A DNA stretch of 64,000 nt, from NCBI RefSeq assembly GCF_900156735.1, contig NZ_FTOL01000004.1, positions 62,001 through 126,000 of the forward strand. Direction: 5' to 3'. This document shows, piece by piece, positions 1 through 8,122 of this stretch; positions within the stretch are counted from its first letter, which is position 1, and each line of letters starts with the position of its first letter. The DNA comes from Chryseobacterium ureilyticum (GTDB lineage Bacteria > Bacteroidota > Bacteroidia > Flavobacteriales > Weeksellaceae). Both the position numbers and the translations under genes were made by a program. The notes beneath the pieces are model-generated. The model made no database searches. It was given only the letters and a program-made list of their open reading frames with translations, and was not told the origin of the DNA.

Positions 1-716
1 TCAAAATTCCGGCATTATCAATAGGCGTAAGATCAGCAGATGAGCTGGAAAAAACTTTAAAAAAACAAAAGGTAACTGCCAAAATCAACATGACCGCCGA
101 ATCAAAAGGCAGTACGACAAATCCTAACATCATCGCAGAAATTCAAGGTAAAAAAGACTCTAAGGTGATCGTTTTAGGTGCTCAGCTGGATTCCTGGGAT
201 GTTGGTGAAGGAGCAATTGATGACGGAACAGGCGTTGCCCAATGTATCGAAGTGTTGAGAACCTTGAAAGCACTTGGGTATGAAAACAACCACACTATCC
301 GCGTAGTTTTGTATGCCAATAGCGAAAACGGTGGACAAGGTCGTGAAATGTATGCTGCTTATGTGAAAAAAAGAGAGGAAAAACACATCTTTGCTTTAGG
401 AACAGATGCCGGAGGGTATTCTCCACGAGGTTTTTCTCTGGATATGTCACCGCAAAGAAGAAGATTAGTCTCTCCATGGAAAGAATATTTTCTTCCTTAT
501 GGTGTTTATGATTTTGATCAGACAGACGCAATTCAGGACATTTCGCCTTTGAAAAAGCTGGATATTCCTTTAGCAGAACTTGTGGTAGACACACAAAGAT
601 ATTTTGACTATCATCATTCCGAACAGGATACTTTCGATAAAGTGAACAAAAGAGAACTTCTTCTCGGAGCTGTTGCAATAACGCAGATGATCTTTATGGT
701 TGATAAAAACTGGTAA
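1..716 (+). CDS. M28 family metallopeptidase, partial, probably catalytically dead
   Basis: The start of this gene lies before the window; the frame is open from base 3 and ends in TAA at 714-716. It aligns along its visible length with the two tandem copies downstream and is clearly an M28 zinc peptidase domain. Two key positions have changed. The motif GGHLDSW of the intact third copy reads GAQLDSW here, so the first zinc-binding His is Gln. ANEENG reads ANSENG, so the catalytic general-base Glu is Ser. AHDDG reads AIDDG. The later Asp (TDAGG) and the His pair (YHHSEQD) are kept. The fold should be intact but hydrolysis is doubtful. The next copy starts at 718, so the three form a tight tandem operon. 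The family assignment is sure; inactivity is inferred from the substitutions. Confidence 0.88.
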   Translation, partial: KIPALSIGVRSADELEKTLKKQKVTAKINMTAESKGSTTNPNIIAEIQGKKDSKVIVLGAQLDSWDVGEGAIDDGTGVAQCIEVLRTLKALGYENNHTIRVVLYANSENGGQGREMYAAYVKKREEKHIFALGTDAGGYSPRGFSLDMSPQRRRLVSPWKEYFLPYGVYDFDQTDAIQDISPLKKLDIPLAELVVDTQRYFDYHHSEQDTFDKVNKRELLLGAVAITQMIFMVDKNW

Positions 717-717
717 T

Positions 718-2079
718 ATGAAAAAGACAATCAGCTTATCATTATTAGCTTTAGGAACCACCTTTTTATTAGGACAGACTAAAGAAGACTCCATTCAGTT
801 TAACAAAATCTCCACCGAAATTTTAAATAACGGAAAAGGATATGATTAACTGCGGGAACTTACTAAAAACATTGGCAATCGTTTAAGCGGTTCCGAAGCT
901 TATGAGAAATCCGTACAATGGGCAGCTCAAAAACTTCGGGATGCCGGTGCTGATAAAGTATGGCTTCAGGAAGTGATGATTCCCGTCTGGGTAAGAGGAA
1001 AAGAATCCTTACACATCAAAACATCTGATGGAAACTGGAAAAACCTTAAGATGCTTTCCCTTGGAAATTCTGAAGGTACAGCCGGAAAAGATGTTTCAGG
1101 AGAAATCATTATGGTAAAATCCTTAGAAGAATATGACAAACTTCCTGCTGAAAAGGTAAAAGATAAAATTGTTTTCTTTAATTATCCTTTCAATCAGGGA
1201 CATGTGCAGACTTTTATTTCCTATAGAGAAGCAGGTGCTTACCGACGAACTGCCGCTACATTAACGGCAAAAAAAGGTGGAAAATTTGCTATTATCCGAT
1301 CTCTTTCTTCAGCATTCGATGATGTTCCTCATACCGGAAATATGCGATATGAAGAAAACACTGTCAAAGTACCCGCTGTAACCATAGGAAGTACTACAGC
1401 CGACGAACTGGAAACCCTATTGAAGAATAAAAAAGTCACAGCAAAACTTAATTCCAACTGCGGTATGAAAGGAGAAAAACTCTCCCACTCTGTCATTGGT
1501 GAGATCACAGGTAAAAAAGATCAAAGTGTAATCGTAGTTGGTGGACATCTAGATTCTTGGGACGTAGGTGAAGGTGCCCACGATGATGGTGCCGGAATTG
1601 TTCAAAGCATTGAAGTATTAAGGACCTTCAAAAAACTGGGAATACAAAATAATCATACCATCAGAGCAGTCTGTTTCGCGAACGAAGAAAATGGCACAAA
1701 AGGCGGGAAACAATACGGAAAAACAGTAAAAGACAATAATGAAAAACACCTTTTTGCCATAGAATCCGATGCAGGGGGCTTTTCTCCCAGAGGAATCTCA
1801 TTGGAAATGGATGATACAAAAAGAAACCAGATCAAAAGCTGGGTAAATCTCTTTTTACCTTATGGGGTCTATAACTTTGAAGGAAAATATTCAGGTTCAG
1901 ATATTGCTCCACTTCATGAAATGGGCGTCCCTACTGCGGAACTTGTTCCTGAGCCACAACGTTATTTTGATATTCATCATACATCAGAAGACACTTTTGA
2001 AAAAGTCAACCGCAGAGAATTACTTCTCGGATCAACGGTGATGACACAACTTATTTATATGATAGATAAAAATTGGTAA
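718..2079 (+). pseudogene. M28 family metallopeptidase broken by an in-frame stop at codon 44
   Basis: An ATG at 718 begins a signal peptide (MKKTISLSLLALG...) and the reading frame matches the third copy residue for residue until codon 44. There TAA (847-849) replaces the GAA of the third copy. The frame then continues uninterrupted to 2079 with all M28 features present: GGHLDSW, AHDDGAG, ANEENG, SDAGG and IHHTSED. A single G-to-T change explains the break. A protein could restart at the ATG at 973, but it would lack the signal peptide and about 85 N-terminal residues. The lesion looks recent, because the rest is not decayed. It may also be a sequencing error or strain-specific. Confidence 0.85.
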
Positions 2080-2083
2080 AACC

Positions 2084-3442
2084 ATGAAAAAGATATTAGG
2101 AACTACATTACTACTTCTGGGAATGACTGTTTTCGGTCAGTCTAAAGAAGATTCTATACAGTTCAGTAAAATTTCCCTTGAAGTTTTAAACAACGGAAAA
2201 GGATACAATGAACTACGTGAACTCACAAAGAATATCGGTCATCGTTTAAGTGGCTCAGAAGCTTATGAAAAATCCGTAAAATGGGCAGAACAAAAACTTC
2301 GTGATGCCGGCGCTAATAAAGTATGGCTTCAGGAAGTAATGATTCCTGTTTGGGTAAGAGGAAAAGAATCCTTACACATCAAAACCTCAAACGGAAGCTG
2401 GAAAAGTTTAAAAATGTTATCCCTTGGTAATTCTGAAGGAACAAATGGCAAAGATGTTTCCGGCGAAATCATCATGGTAAAATCTATGGATGAATATAAT
2501 AAGCTTACTGCTGAACAAGTAAAGGATAAAATTCTATTCTTTAATTATGCTTTTAAACAATCATTTATAGAAACATTTAAAGGATATGGTGATGCCGCAA
2601 AATACAGAACAACAGCCGCTTCTTTAACCGCTAAAAAAGGAGGGAAATTTGCCATTATCCGATCACTTTCATCTGCTTTTGACGATGTTCCACACACCGG
2701 AGCAATGCGTTATGAAGAAAACACATCCAAAATACCAGCTGTAGCTATCGGAAGCACTACTGCTGATGAACTGGAAGCTTTATTAAAGAATCAAAAAATC
2801 ACGGCAAAACTTAATTCCAACTGTGGAATGAAAGGCGAGAAACTCTCCCACTCTGTCATTGGTGAAATTACAGGTAAAAAAGACCAAAGCGTAATCGTAG
2901 TTGGCGGACACCTTGATTCTTGGGATGTTGGCGAAGGAGCTCATGATGATGGCGCTGGAATCGTTCAGAGTATTGAAGTTTTAAGGACCTTCAAAAAATT
3001 GGGAATACAAAACAACCATACCATCAGAGTCGTTTGTTTTGCCAATGAAGAAAATGGAGTAAAAGGCGGAATCCAATATGGAAAGTTCGTTAAAGAAAAT
3101 AATGAAAAACATCTTTTTGCCATAGAGTCAGATGCTGGAGGTTTTGCCCCAAGAGGAATCGCTTTAGATATGGACCAAACCAAAAGAAAGCAGATCCAAA
3201 GTTGGTCAAAATTATTCCTGCCTTACGGAGTTTATAACTTTGAAGAACAGTTTTCCGGAACAGACCTTTACCCACTTCACGATATGGGAATCCCTGCCGC
3301 TGAGCTGATGCCGGATTCTCAGCGTTATTTCGATATTCATCACACTGAAGAAGATACCTTTGAAAAAGTGAACCGCAGAGAGCTGCTACTGGGAGCAATT
3401 ACAATGACACAGATTATTTATATGATTGATAAAAACTGGTAG
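2084..3442 (+). CDS. Secreted M28 family zinc peptidase (carboxypeptidase Q-like)
   Basis: A 452-residue exported peptidase with an N-terminal signal peptide (MKKILGTTLLLLGMTVFGQ) predicted to be cleaved near residue 19. A protease-associated insert lies around residues 95-240 and the M28 catalytic domain covers about 255-452. Metal ligands and catalytic residues can be placed: His276, Asp288, Glu322 (general base), Glu323, Asp350 and His420 (IHHTEED). The family hydrolyses N-terminal residues or dipeptides using two zinc ions; the organisation resembles plasma glutamate carboxypeptidase. It starts 4 bases after the pseudogene stop, so it is the last gene of the tandem set and the only intact one seen. 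It probably supplies amino acids from peptides in the periplasm or outside. Substrate specificity cannot be read from sequence. Confidence 0.93.
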   Translation: MKKILGTTLLLLGMTVFGQSKEDSIQFSKISLEVLNNGKGYNELRELTKNIGHRLSGSEAYEKSVKWAEQKLRDAGANKVWLQEVMIPVWVRGKESLHIKTSNGSWKSLKMLSLGNSEGTNGKDVSGEIIMVKSMDEYNKLTAEQVKDKILFFNYAFKQSFIETFKGYGDAAKYRTTAASLTAKKGGKFAIIRSLSSAFDDVPHTGAMRYEENTSKIPAVAIGSTTADELEALLKNQKITAKLNSNCGMKGEKLSHSVIGEITGKKDQSVIVVGGHLDSWDVGEGAHDDGAGIVQSIEVLRTFKKLGIQNNHTIRVVCFANEENGVKGGIQYGKFVKENNEKHLFAIESDAGGFAPRGIALDMDQTKRKQIQSWSKLFLPYGVYNFEEQFSGTDLYPLHDMGIPAAELMPDSQRYFDIHHTEEDTFEKVNRRELLLGAITMTQIIYMIDKNW

Positions 3443-3464
3443 TAAAATACTTTATACAATGAAA

Positions 3465-3505
3465 GAGTCCGTTGAAGCATTTATGGTTTTAACGGGCTTT
3501 TTTTA
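3465..3505 (+). terminator. Terminator of the M28 tandem
   Basis: AGTCCGTT and AACGGGCT form a stem around an A/T-rich loop and are followed by a run of T. It lies 23 bases after the stop codon of the last M28 gene. Confidence 0.7.
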
Positions 3506-3631
3506 AACACAAATAGCACGAATGATTTCACAAATGACACAAAACGATGGCATAGAATAAATCTTACAAAATTATGTCATCAATTTCCCAGATAATTTTT
3601 TAAGAATATCAAATTAAGTATTTTTCAAGAA

Positions 3632-4240
3632 TTATACATTTAATACAAAAGTATTTAATCTGTATTTAATTTGACCAAGAAAATAATTCCAAGAATGTAT
3701 TATTCCATCTAATTCCCAATTTATGTCAAACTTACTACCTTTCAAAAAATAAGGAGGAAACGAAATTTTAGAATGAAACATTGGTGGATTATCTTTTACC
3801 ATAACAAAATAATCAGGTTCAAAATTTGATTTCCTATAATATTGAATTTCAATTATAGTTTCTTTTTTATCTGCTTTGAAGATATATACTGTGATATCAT
3901 AAAGATCATAATAATCCTTTACTAAAAGCTCAATTGCTGAATCTAATCCTAGTATAACTTTAGATTTATTTACTTTATTCCGGATCTTCCTTTGTTCTAA
4001 AAAATTTGATCTTTCAAACTCATTAAAGTCAGACACAATAAAAACAAAATTAGAAGATATCTTATTCCAACAGCTTATCATTGCTAATCGTTGAAGGTTA
4101 ACAATACCACTCTCAATATTTATTTTTAAATTTTCTTTACTCACTTTTATAAAAATATGACTTTTTACAATAAAAATCTTATAATATCTACAGCTATTCA
4201 ATATAGTCATTAAGATTCTTCCATAATGACCGTTTTTCAT
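3632..4240 (-). CDS. Hypothetical protein
   Basis: A 202-residue open frame that I do not recognise. It is very AT-rich, even against its neighbours, and rich in Lys, Ile, Tyr and Phe, which is common for laterally acquired or fast-evolving genes in this group. There is no signal peptide, membrane helix or known motif. The C-terminal half (WELDGIIHSWNYFLGQIKY) looks like a folded domain rather than noise. Start choice is uncertain: the first 50 residues are unusually basic and an internal Met at about residue 54 is an alternative. It stands alone between the M28 terminator and a long non-coding region. Confidence 0.5.
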   Translation of the reverse strand: MKNGHYGRILMTILNSCRYYKIFIVKSHIFIKVSKENLKINIESGIVNLQRLAMISCWNKISSNFVFIVSDFNEFERSNFLEQRKIRNKVNKSKVILGLDSAIELLVKDYYDLYDITVYIFKADKKETIIEIQYYRKSNFEPDYFVMVKDNPPMFHSKISFPPYFLKGSKFDINWELDGIIHSWNYFLGQIKYRLNTFVLNV

Positions 4241-4434
4241 ATCCCCGCATTCAAAAATTCAATAGAAATGGGTTTTAGCCCATTTATCTAAACAAAAAAT
4301 CTATCTCATATAAAATAAAAAACACTCTGCTTTTCAGATTTTTCCGAATTTCACATCGAAAAAATATTTTTCTTTGTTTAAGGAAATAAACAATCAAAAA
4401 CATTGTAATACAACAAATTAAATCAACTTAACTC

Positions 4435-4480
4435 AAATTGTTAATAGTAGAGTTATAACTTTGGCATGATATTCGCATGT
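4435..4480 (+). promoter_or_regulatory. Candidate sigma-54-like promoter
   Basis: TGGCAT (4462-4467), five bases, then TCGCA (4473-4477) is close to the sigma-54 pattern TGGCAC-N5-TTGCA, with two mismatches. An overlapping TAACTTTG preceded by TTG also resembles the normal flavobacterial -33/-7 promoter, so either sigma factor is possible. Downstream are a 13-codon mini-ORF (4517-4558) and a hairpin with a T run (4566-4596). The arrangement resembles the better candidate at 17821. Confidence 0.4.
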
Positions 4481-4516
4481 TATTTCTCGAGAAAAAATTA
4501 TAAAAAAGCACTAAGG

Positions 4517-4558
4517 ATGAGAAAAAAGGTTTTCTGTGGATTTTCAGTTTTCCACTGA
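4517..4558 (+). CDS. Possible 13-residue mini-ORF
   Basis: ATG AGA AAA ... TGA encodes a 13-residue peptide beginning MRKKVFCGF. It sits between a promoter-like sequence and a hairpin terminator, which is the only support; no family is known. It could equally be an untranslated small RNA. Confidence 0.2.
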   Translation: MRKKVFCGFSVFH

Positions 4559-4565
4559 TTCAAAG

Positions 4566-4596
4566 TTCATATTGATGTATATGAATCCTTTTTTTT
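4566..4596 (+). terminator. Hairpin with T run ending a short transcript
   Basis: TTCATAT (4566-4572) pairs with ATATGAA (4579-4585) around a six-base loop, followed by a run of Ts. It would end a transcript of about 100 nt started at the promoter-like site near 4462. Confidence 0.5.
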
Positions 4597-4850
4597 CTAC
4601 GATGCCGTAAAAGATACGGGTTCGTGATGAATTACCCTCGGTTAATTTTTCACAGCAGTTTTGCGCCCCGTATCTCACTGGTATCATTATAAATTTCCAT
4701 GAATCTGCATTGATTCTAAACCACTATTATAATCCCGGACTTTATGCCCGGTATAACGATATAAATAAACGGCAAAGTTATCACGAACCTTAGCCCAGTA
4801 AAGAAATATGCCTTTCTTTTTACCGTGATAATGACGTTGCTTTATTTCTA
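4594..4850 (+). ncRNA. Structured intergenic RNA candidate
   Basis: This stretch has no ORF but is full of paired segments. GATGCC and then AGATACGGG (about 4602-4623) pair with CCCGTATCT and GGTATC (about 4667-4688), enclosing GTGA/TCAC and AATTA/TTAATT. Further on, TTATCACG and CGTGATAA (about 4780-4835) are perfect 8-base complements, and the inner GTAAAGAAA/TTTCTTTTTAC closes on a TATGCC loop. Two separate nested stem-loops suggest a small RNA or a leader of the membrane protein at 4877. I could not match it to a named riboswitch; a Flavobacteria-specific motif such as Flavo-1 or the flavobacterial 6S RNA should be tested. Confidence 0.35.
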
Positions 4851-4876
4851 ATTAAATTAATTGTATAACCCTTAAA

Positions 4877-5131
4877 ATGTTAGTAATGATGAGAGCCTTT
4901 TTTGAAATGATTTTTAAGAGAAATGAAGATGCTGCGAAAATGCATATCTGGAGCTTGCTTTTGGTATTGAGTTTTGCTGCCTTTTCTGTATTGGTATACA
5001 GCTTTAAACCAAGTTTAAATAGCTTAATAATATATCTGACAGCCTTTGCCGCTTATATCGGCTTTGGTCTTTTATTCATCGGTTCCCTTTCAGGAAATAG
5101 TATGAAGAAAAGAATCAGCAGAAACATATAA
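4877..5131 (+). CDS. Small inner-membrane protein, hypothetical
   Basis: An 84-residue protein with two hydrophobic segments (about residues 25-42 and 48-70) separated by a short polar turn, and a basic C-terminal tail (MKKRISRNI). It is probably a two-helix inner-membrane protein. ATGs at codons 1, 4 and 5 are all possible starts. A clear terminator follows, which supports a real transcript. No family recognised; the long structured leader upstream may regulate it. Confidence 0.6.
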   Translation: MLVMMRAFFEMIFKRNEDAAKMHIWSLLLVLSFAAFSVLVYSFKPSLNSLIIYLTAFAAYIGFGLLFIGSLSGNSMKKRISRNI

Positions 5132-5153
5132 CTTTTAATTCTTTATTTTACTG

Positions 5154-5184
5154 AAAAACCACCCTTTTTGAGGGTGGTTTTTTT
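5154..5184. terminator. Bidirectional terminator
   Basis: AACCACCC-TTTTTGA-GGGTGGTT is flanked by A run and T run, so it can serve the plus-strand gene ending at 5131 and the minus-strand gene ending at 5204. Confidence 0.85.
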
Positions 5185-5203
5185 ATAATTGCTTTTTTAC
5201 AAT

Positions 5204-5425
5204 TTATTCTTTAAAAATATCTTTCATCATTTTTTCAAGGAATTTTGTAGTTTCTTCTTCAATCATTTTTTCAGATTTCGCCACTAATTCTGCATGAAAA
5301 GGCTGACAGCAAGCTTTTATTCCAAATCCTTCATCAGTTTTTACAAATTCCGGATGTACATTATGTTCTTTACAAACTTCAGCTTCTATTTCCTGTTTTA
5401 TTAAGTCATAATTAAGATCAAACAT
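5204..5425 (-). CDS. Small hypothetical protein
   Basis: A 73-residue soluble, acidic, mostly helical protein. It contains a Cys-Cys pair (GIKACCQPFHAEL) and a C-terminal amphipathic helix rich in Glu and Lys (EKMIEEETTKFLEKMMKD). The Cys-Cys-x3-His arrangement might bind a metal, but this is only a guess. It is a single gene with its own terminator, and no family was recognised. Confidence 0.6.
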   Translation of the reverse strand: MFDLNYDLIKQEIEAEVCKEHNVHPEFVKTDEGFGIKACCQPFHAELVAKSEKMIEEETTKFLEKMMKDIFKE

Positions 5426-5543
5426 ATTTTCTAATTTTTATTTCATTGGTGAAGGCTAAAGATAGGAATAATTTTCATTTGCTTAAGTCGGGGTTTCTAC
5501 GGTATTCATATAAAAATAAAAAGATACTTTTAATATTAGTTTA

Positions 5544-6131
5544 CTAGAATTTATCCAAAATTCTTTGTGGTAAAATATTTATAAGTTCTGACTTATATTT
5601 TTTATCAAGAATTAAAAACTTCCATTCTTTCCCGTCATTAGAAATAGCACAGGTTTTCATATGAGCATTAATCATATAAGAATCATTATTATCAAAAGTT
5701 GCAACATTTTCTTTACCGTATTTAGAAATCATCGCGTCTTTCACTTTTTGTTTTATAGATTCTGCATTAGGAATCGAATTCAAGTCCACTTTAAATTTCA
5801 TTTCAAAAGAATAAGTAGCTATTGAAAAATATTCATTATGTATTAGCTCTGGTTTATCAATATTATCTATTTTAAAATGTTGAATTTCAATTTTAAAAGC
5901 TGGATTATTATAAGAAAAATTTAAAATATTAATCATATGCTCTCGTGTAATCAAATCTAAATATTTAGGATAAATAAAGTCAACCGCATTTTCAATTTTT
6001 TTATCCTTTATATTATCAAAAAAAACCGTGAATTGTTTCTTTATTTCGGAGTCATAGTTAAATTCTTTTATCTGGCTAAAAGACAATATTGAAAAAAGGA
6101 AAACTACAAAAGTTATTAATTTTATTTTCAT
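5544..6131 (-). CDS. Secreted hypothetical protein
   Basis: A 195-residue protein beginning with a signal peptide (MKIKLITFVVFLFSILSFSQ), so periplasmic or surface-attached. The mature part alternates short hydrophobic strands and charged loops, with a central segment (FEMKFKVDLN) and a C-terminal motif (SNDGKEWKFLILDKKY) reminiscent of NTF2-like or DUF4878-type small domains. That likeness is weak. It is AT-rich. It lies between two convergent terminator regions and appears monocistronic. Confidence 0.68.
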   Translation of the reverse strand: MKIKLITFVVFLFSILSFSQIKEFNYDSEIKKQFTVFFDNIKDKKIENAVDFIYPKYLDLITREHMINILNFSYNNPAFKIEIQHFKIDNIDKPELIHNEYFSIATYSFEMKFKVDLNSIPNAESIKQKVKDAMISKYGKENVATFDNNDSYMINAHMKTCAISNDGKEWKFLILDKKYKSELINILPQRILDKF

Positions 6132-6177
6132 GGGTATTAATTAAACATTAAAATTATTTATAAAAAGTCTACATATG

Positions 6178-6206
6178 AAAAAACCGCCCTTTACAGAGCG
6201 GTTTCA
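6178..6206 (-). terminator. Terminator of the cyclophilin-FKBP gene
   Basis: On the minus strand AAACCGC-TCTGTAAAGG-GCGGTTT is followed by a T run, 17 bases after the stop at 6223. Confidence 0.8.
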
Positions 6207-6222
6207 TATCTTAAAGATTCAA

Positions 6223-7338
6223 TTATTTTACTTTTACAAGCTCAACATCGAAAATTAACCAAGAGTTTGGTGGAATAACCCCTCCTGCTCCTCTTTCTCC
6301 ATAGCCCATTGCTGGCGGGATCAACAATGTAGCAGTTTCACCTTCTTTTAACAATAGGATACCTTCATCCCATCCTTTAATTACTCTTCCCATTCCGATT
6401 GGAATCTCGATAGGCTCATTTCTTTTGAATGAAGAATCGAATTCAGTTCCGTCTACTAGTTTACCAGCATAGTGTACAGAAACATTATCACCTGCTTTTG
6501 GAGCTTTACCTTCAGCAGTCTTAGTGATTTTGTAGTAAAGACCAGATTCAGTTTTTTGCATTCCTGCTTTTAAGCTTTCAACCAATTTTTCCTGATTTGC
6601 TTTGAATTCTTCTTCTCTTTTCTTCTTCTCAGCTTCTTCTTTAGCGATGAAAGCTTTATTGTTTTCTGCGATTTTAGCTTTTCCTTCGTTGAAAGTCTTA
6701 GCCGCATCGTAGTTTTTGTACTCGTCACCTTTACCGAAAATAGAAACTTTTTCTAAAACGATATCTGTTTTAGGCTTATCCTGAGCTCCTTTTTCAACAT
6801 TAGCAATTGTATCAATAACGTCAATACCTTTTACTACTTTCCCGAAGATCGTGTGTCTTCCGTCTAACCAAGGAGTTGCTACTTCAGTGATGAAAAACTG
6901 AGAACCGTTTGTATTTGGTCCAGAGTTCGCCATAGAAAGAATACCTTTTCCTGTGTGTTTAAGGTCGTTTCTTTCATCTTCAAATTTATATCCAGGATCT
7001 CCCATTCCTGTTCCCTGAGGATCACCTCCCTGGATCATGAAATCCTTGATTACTCTGTGGAAAATAGTTCCGTCATAGTAAGGAACTCCTTTAGCCTTAG
7101 CTTTGTTGTCGATTTTCCCTTCAGCAAGACCGATAAAGTTGGCTACAGTTACTGGTGCTTTCTTGTCCTCAAACTTAACAATCATGTTACCTTTTGTGGT
7201 TTGAAGATTTGCATAAAGTCCGTCATTAAGACCTTCGTAAGTTTCTTTGTCTACGTTCATTTTTTTATAAATTGGGGTACAACTCATCAGCGAAATACTT
7301 GCCGCTGCCAGAATTATATTCTTGTTAAACAATTTCAT
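6223..7338 (-). CDS. Dual-domain peptidyl-prolyl isomerase lipoprotein (cyclophilin + FKBP)
   Basis: A 371-residue lipoprotein: the signal peptide ends in the lipobox LMSC, so Cys20 should be lipidated. A cyclophilin domain follows at about residues 38-205, with the conserved FHRVIKDFMIQGGDPQGTG, NTNGSQFF and LDGRHTIFG motifs that carry the catalytic Arg and peptide pocket. A charged, Lys/Glu-rich helical linker spans about 205-258. An FKBP domain fills about 262-371 (VHYAGKLVDGTEFDSS, GWDEGILLLKEG, PAMGYGERG, LIFDVELV). Both domains keep active-site residues, so it is a two-family immunophilin acting on envelope proteins. It starts 3 bases after gldI and is almost certainly co-transcribed with it. 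Such fusions are known but uncommon. Confidence 0.93.
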   Translation of the reverse strand: MKLFNKNIILAAASISLMSCTPIYKKMNVDKETYEGLNDGLYANLQTTKGNMIVKFEDKKAPVTVANFIGLAEGKIDNKAKAKGVPYYDGTIFHRVIKDFMIQGGDPQGTGMGDPGYKFEDERNDLKHTGKGILSMANSGPNTNGSQFFITEVATPWLDGRHTIFGKVVKGIDVIDTIANVEKGAQDKPKTDIVLEKVSIFGKGDEYKNYDAAKTFNEGKAKIAENNKAFIAKEEAEKKKREEEFKANQEKLVESLKAGMQKTESGLYYKITKTAEGKAPKAGDNVSVHYAGKLVDGTEFDSSFKRNEPIEIPIGMGRVIKGWDEGILLLKEGETATLLIPPAMGYGERGAGGVIPPNSWLIFDVELVKVK

Positions 7339-7341
7339 GTA

Positions 7342-7854
7342 TTATAAAGCTTTTAATTTTATGATTAATGGAATATCATTGTCTATTTTCTTTTCGTCTC
7401 CAAAAGTTCCGTAAGCCAAAGAAGACGGTACCAAAAGCGTAACTTCCTCTCCATCATGTATAAAACGCAAAGCATTCTCCACCGCTTTCAGTTCATCAAA
7501 ATGCCCAAATTTGGCATCTCTTCTTTCAAAAGGCTGGTCATAGATCTTTGTCTGATCAAAGTCGTACAACTCATAAGAATAAGAAATCAGCGTATTATCT
7601 GCTCTCCTTTCTCTACGATCAAAACCATCCACTGTCACCCAGTAATTAAGCTGCGTAGGATAAAACTTTTCGTTTTGTCCATTGATCCAATCCTGAATCT
7701 GACCTCTCTCGATAGTGTTCAGGTTTTTCATTCTGTTTTTAGAAACGTCCAGATCTTTCTGGCTTAAAACACCGCCTACAGGAGGATGTGCCGTCTGTGC
7801 ATTTCTATTGCAGCTCAACAGACTTATAGCTGATATGAAGAGTAATTTTTTCAT
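7342..7854 (-). CDS. gldI: GldI-type FKBP lipoprotein
   Basis: A 170-residue lipoprotein (lipobox LLSC at residues 12-15) with one C-terminal FKBP-like domain. The conserved ends are DKKI...PLIIKLKAL and LVPSSLAYGTFGD. GldI is the gliding-motility-associated FKBP peptidyl-prolyl isomerase of flavobacteria, needed for folding or stability of gliding and type IX secretion parts. Many non-gliding Chryseobacterium keep it, which fits the T9SS cargo genes at the end of this window. It is the first gene of a two-gene operon with the cyclophilin-FKBP fusion. The canonical FKBP pocket is only partly conserved, so isomerase activity may be weak. Confidence 0.82.
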   Translation of the reverse strand: MKKLLFISAISLLSCNRNAQTAHPPVGGVLSQKDLDVSKNRMKNLNTIERGQIQDWINGQNEKFYPTQLNYWVTVDGFDRRERRADNTLISYSYELYDFDQTKIYDQPFERRDAKFGHFDELKAVENALRFIHDGEEVTLLVPSSLAYGTFGDEKKIDNDIPLIIKLKAL

Positions 7855-8070
7855 AAACTTTTGCGAAAATACACATTTCGTGAATCAATTACAAAACTTG
7901 ATACAGAAATATAGTAATGTATTAATGCAGCAATATAATAATAATACCTAAAATAACTTTTAAACCTTTAAAATGAATTTAAATTTTAAAGAAAATCAAG
8001 TATATATTTCAACTATATTCTATAAAACCTTTCTTATTTTTAAGTAAATTTTTAATGGATACTTTAAAAC

Positions 8071-8097
8071 AAAAAAACCGGGAATATCCCGGCTTTA
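8071..8097 (-). terminator. Terminator of ilvE
   Basis: CCGGGATATTCCCGG on the minus strand followed by seven Ts, 26 bases after the ilvE stop. The 270 bases between here and gldI hold only AT-rich promoter-like DNA. Confidence 0.85.
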
Positions 8098-8122
8098 TAC
8101 TATATAGTCTATTGAAGTACTA

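Noticed and set aside
973..2079. Independent 368-residue peptidase gene starting at 973
   Set aside because: The upstream 85 codons, including a signal peptide, are homologous to the intact copy and separated only by one stop codon; a broken gene explains it better.
4594..4690. tRNA or tmRNA gene
   Set aside because: The paired segments do not form a cloverleaf and there is no CCA-type end or T-loop consensus.
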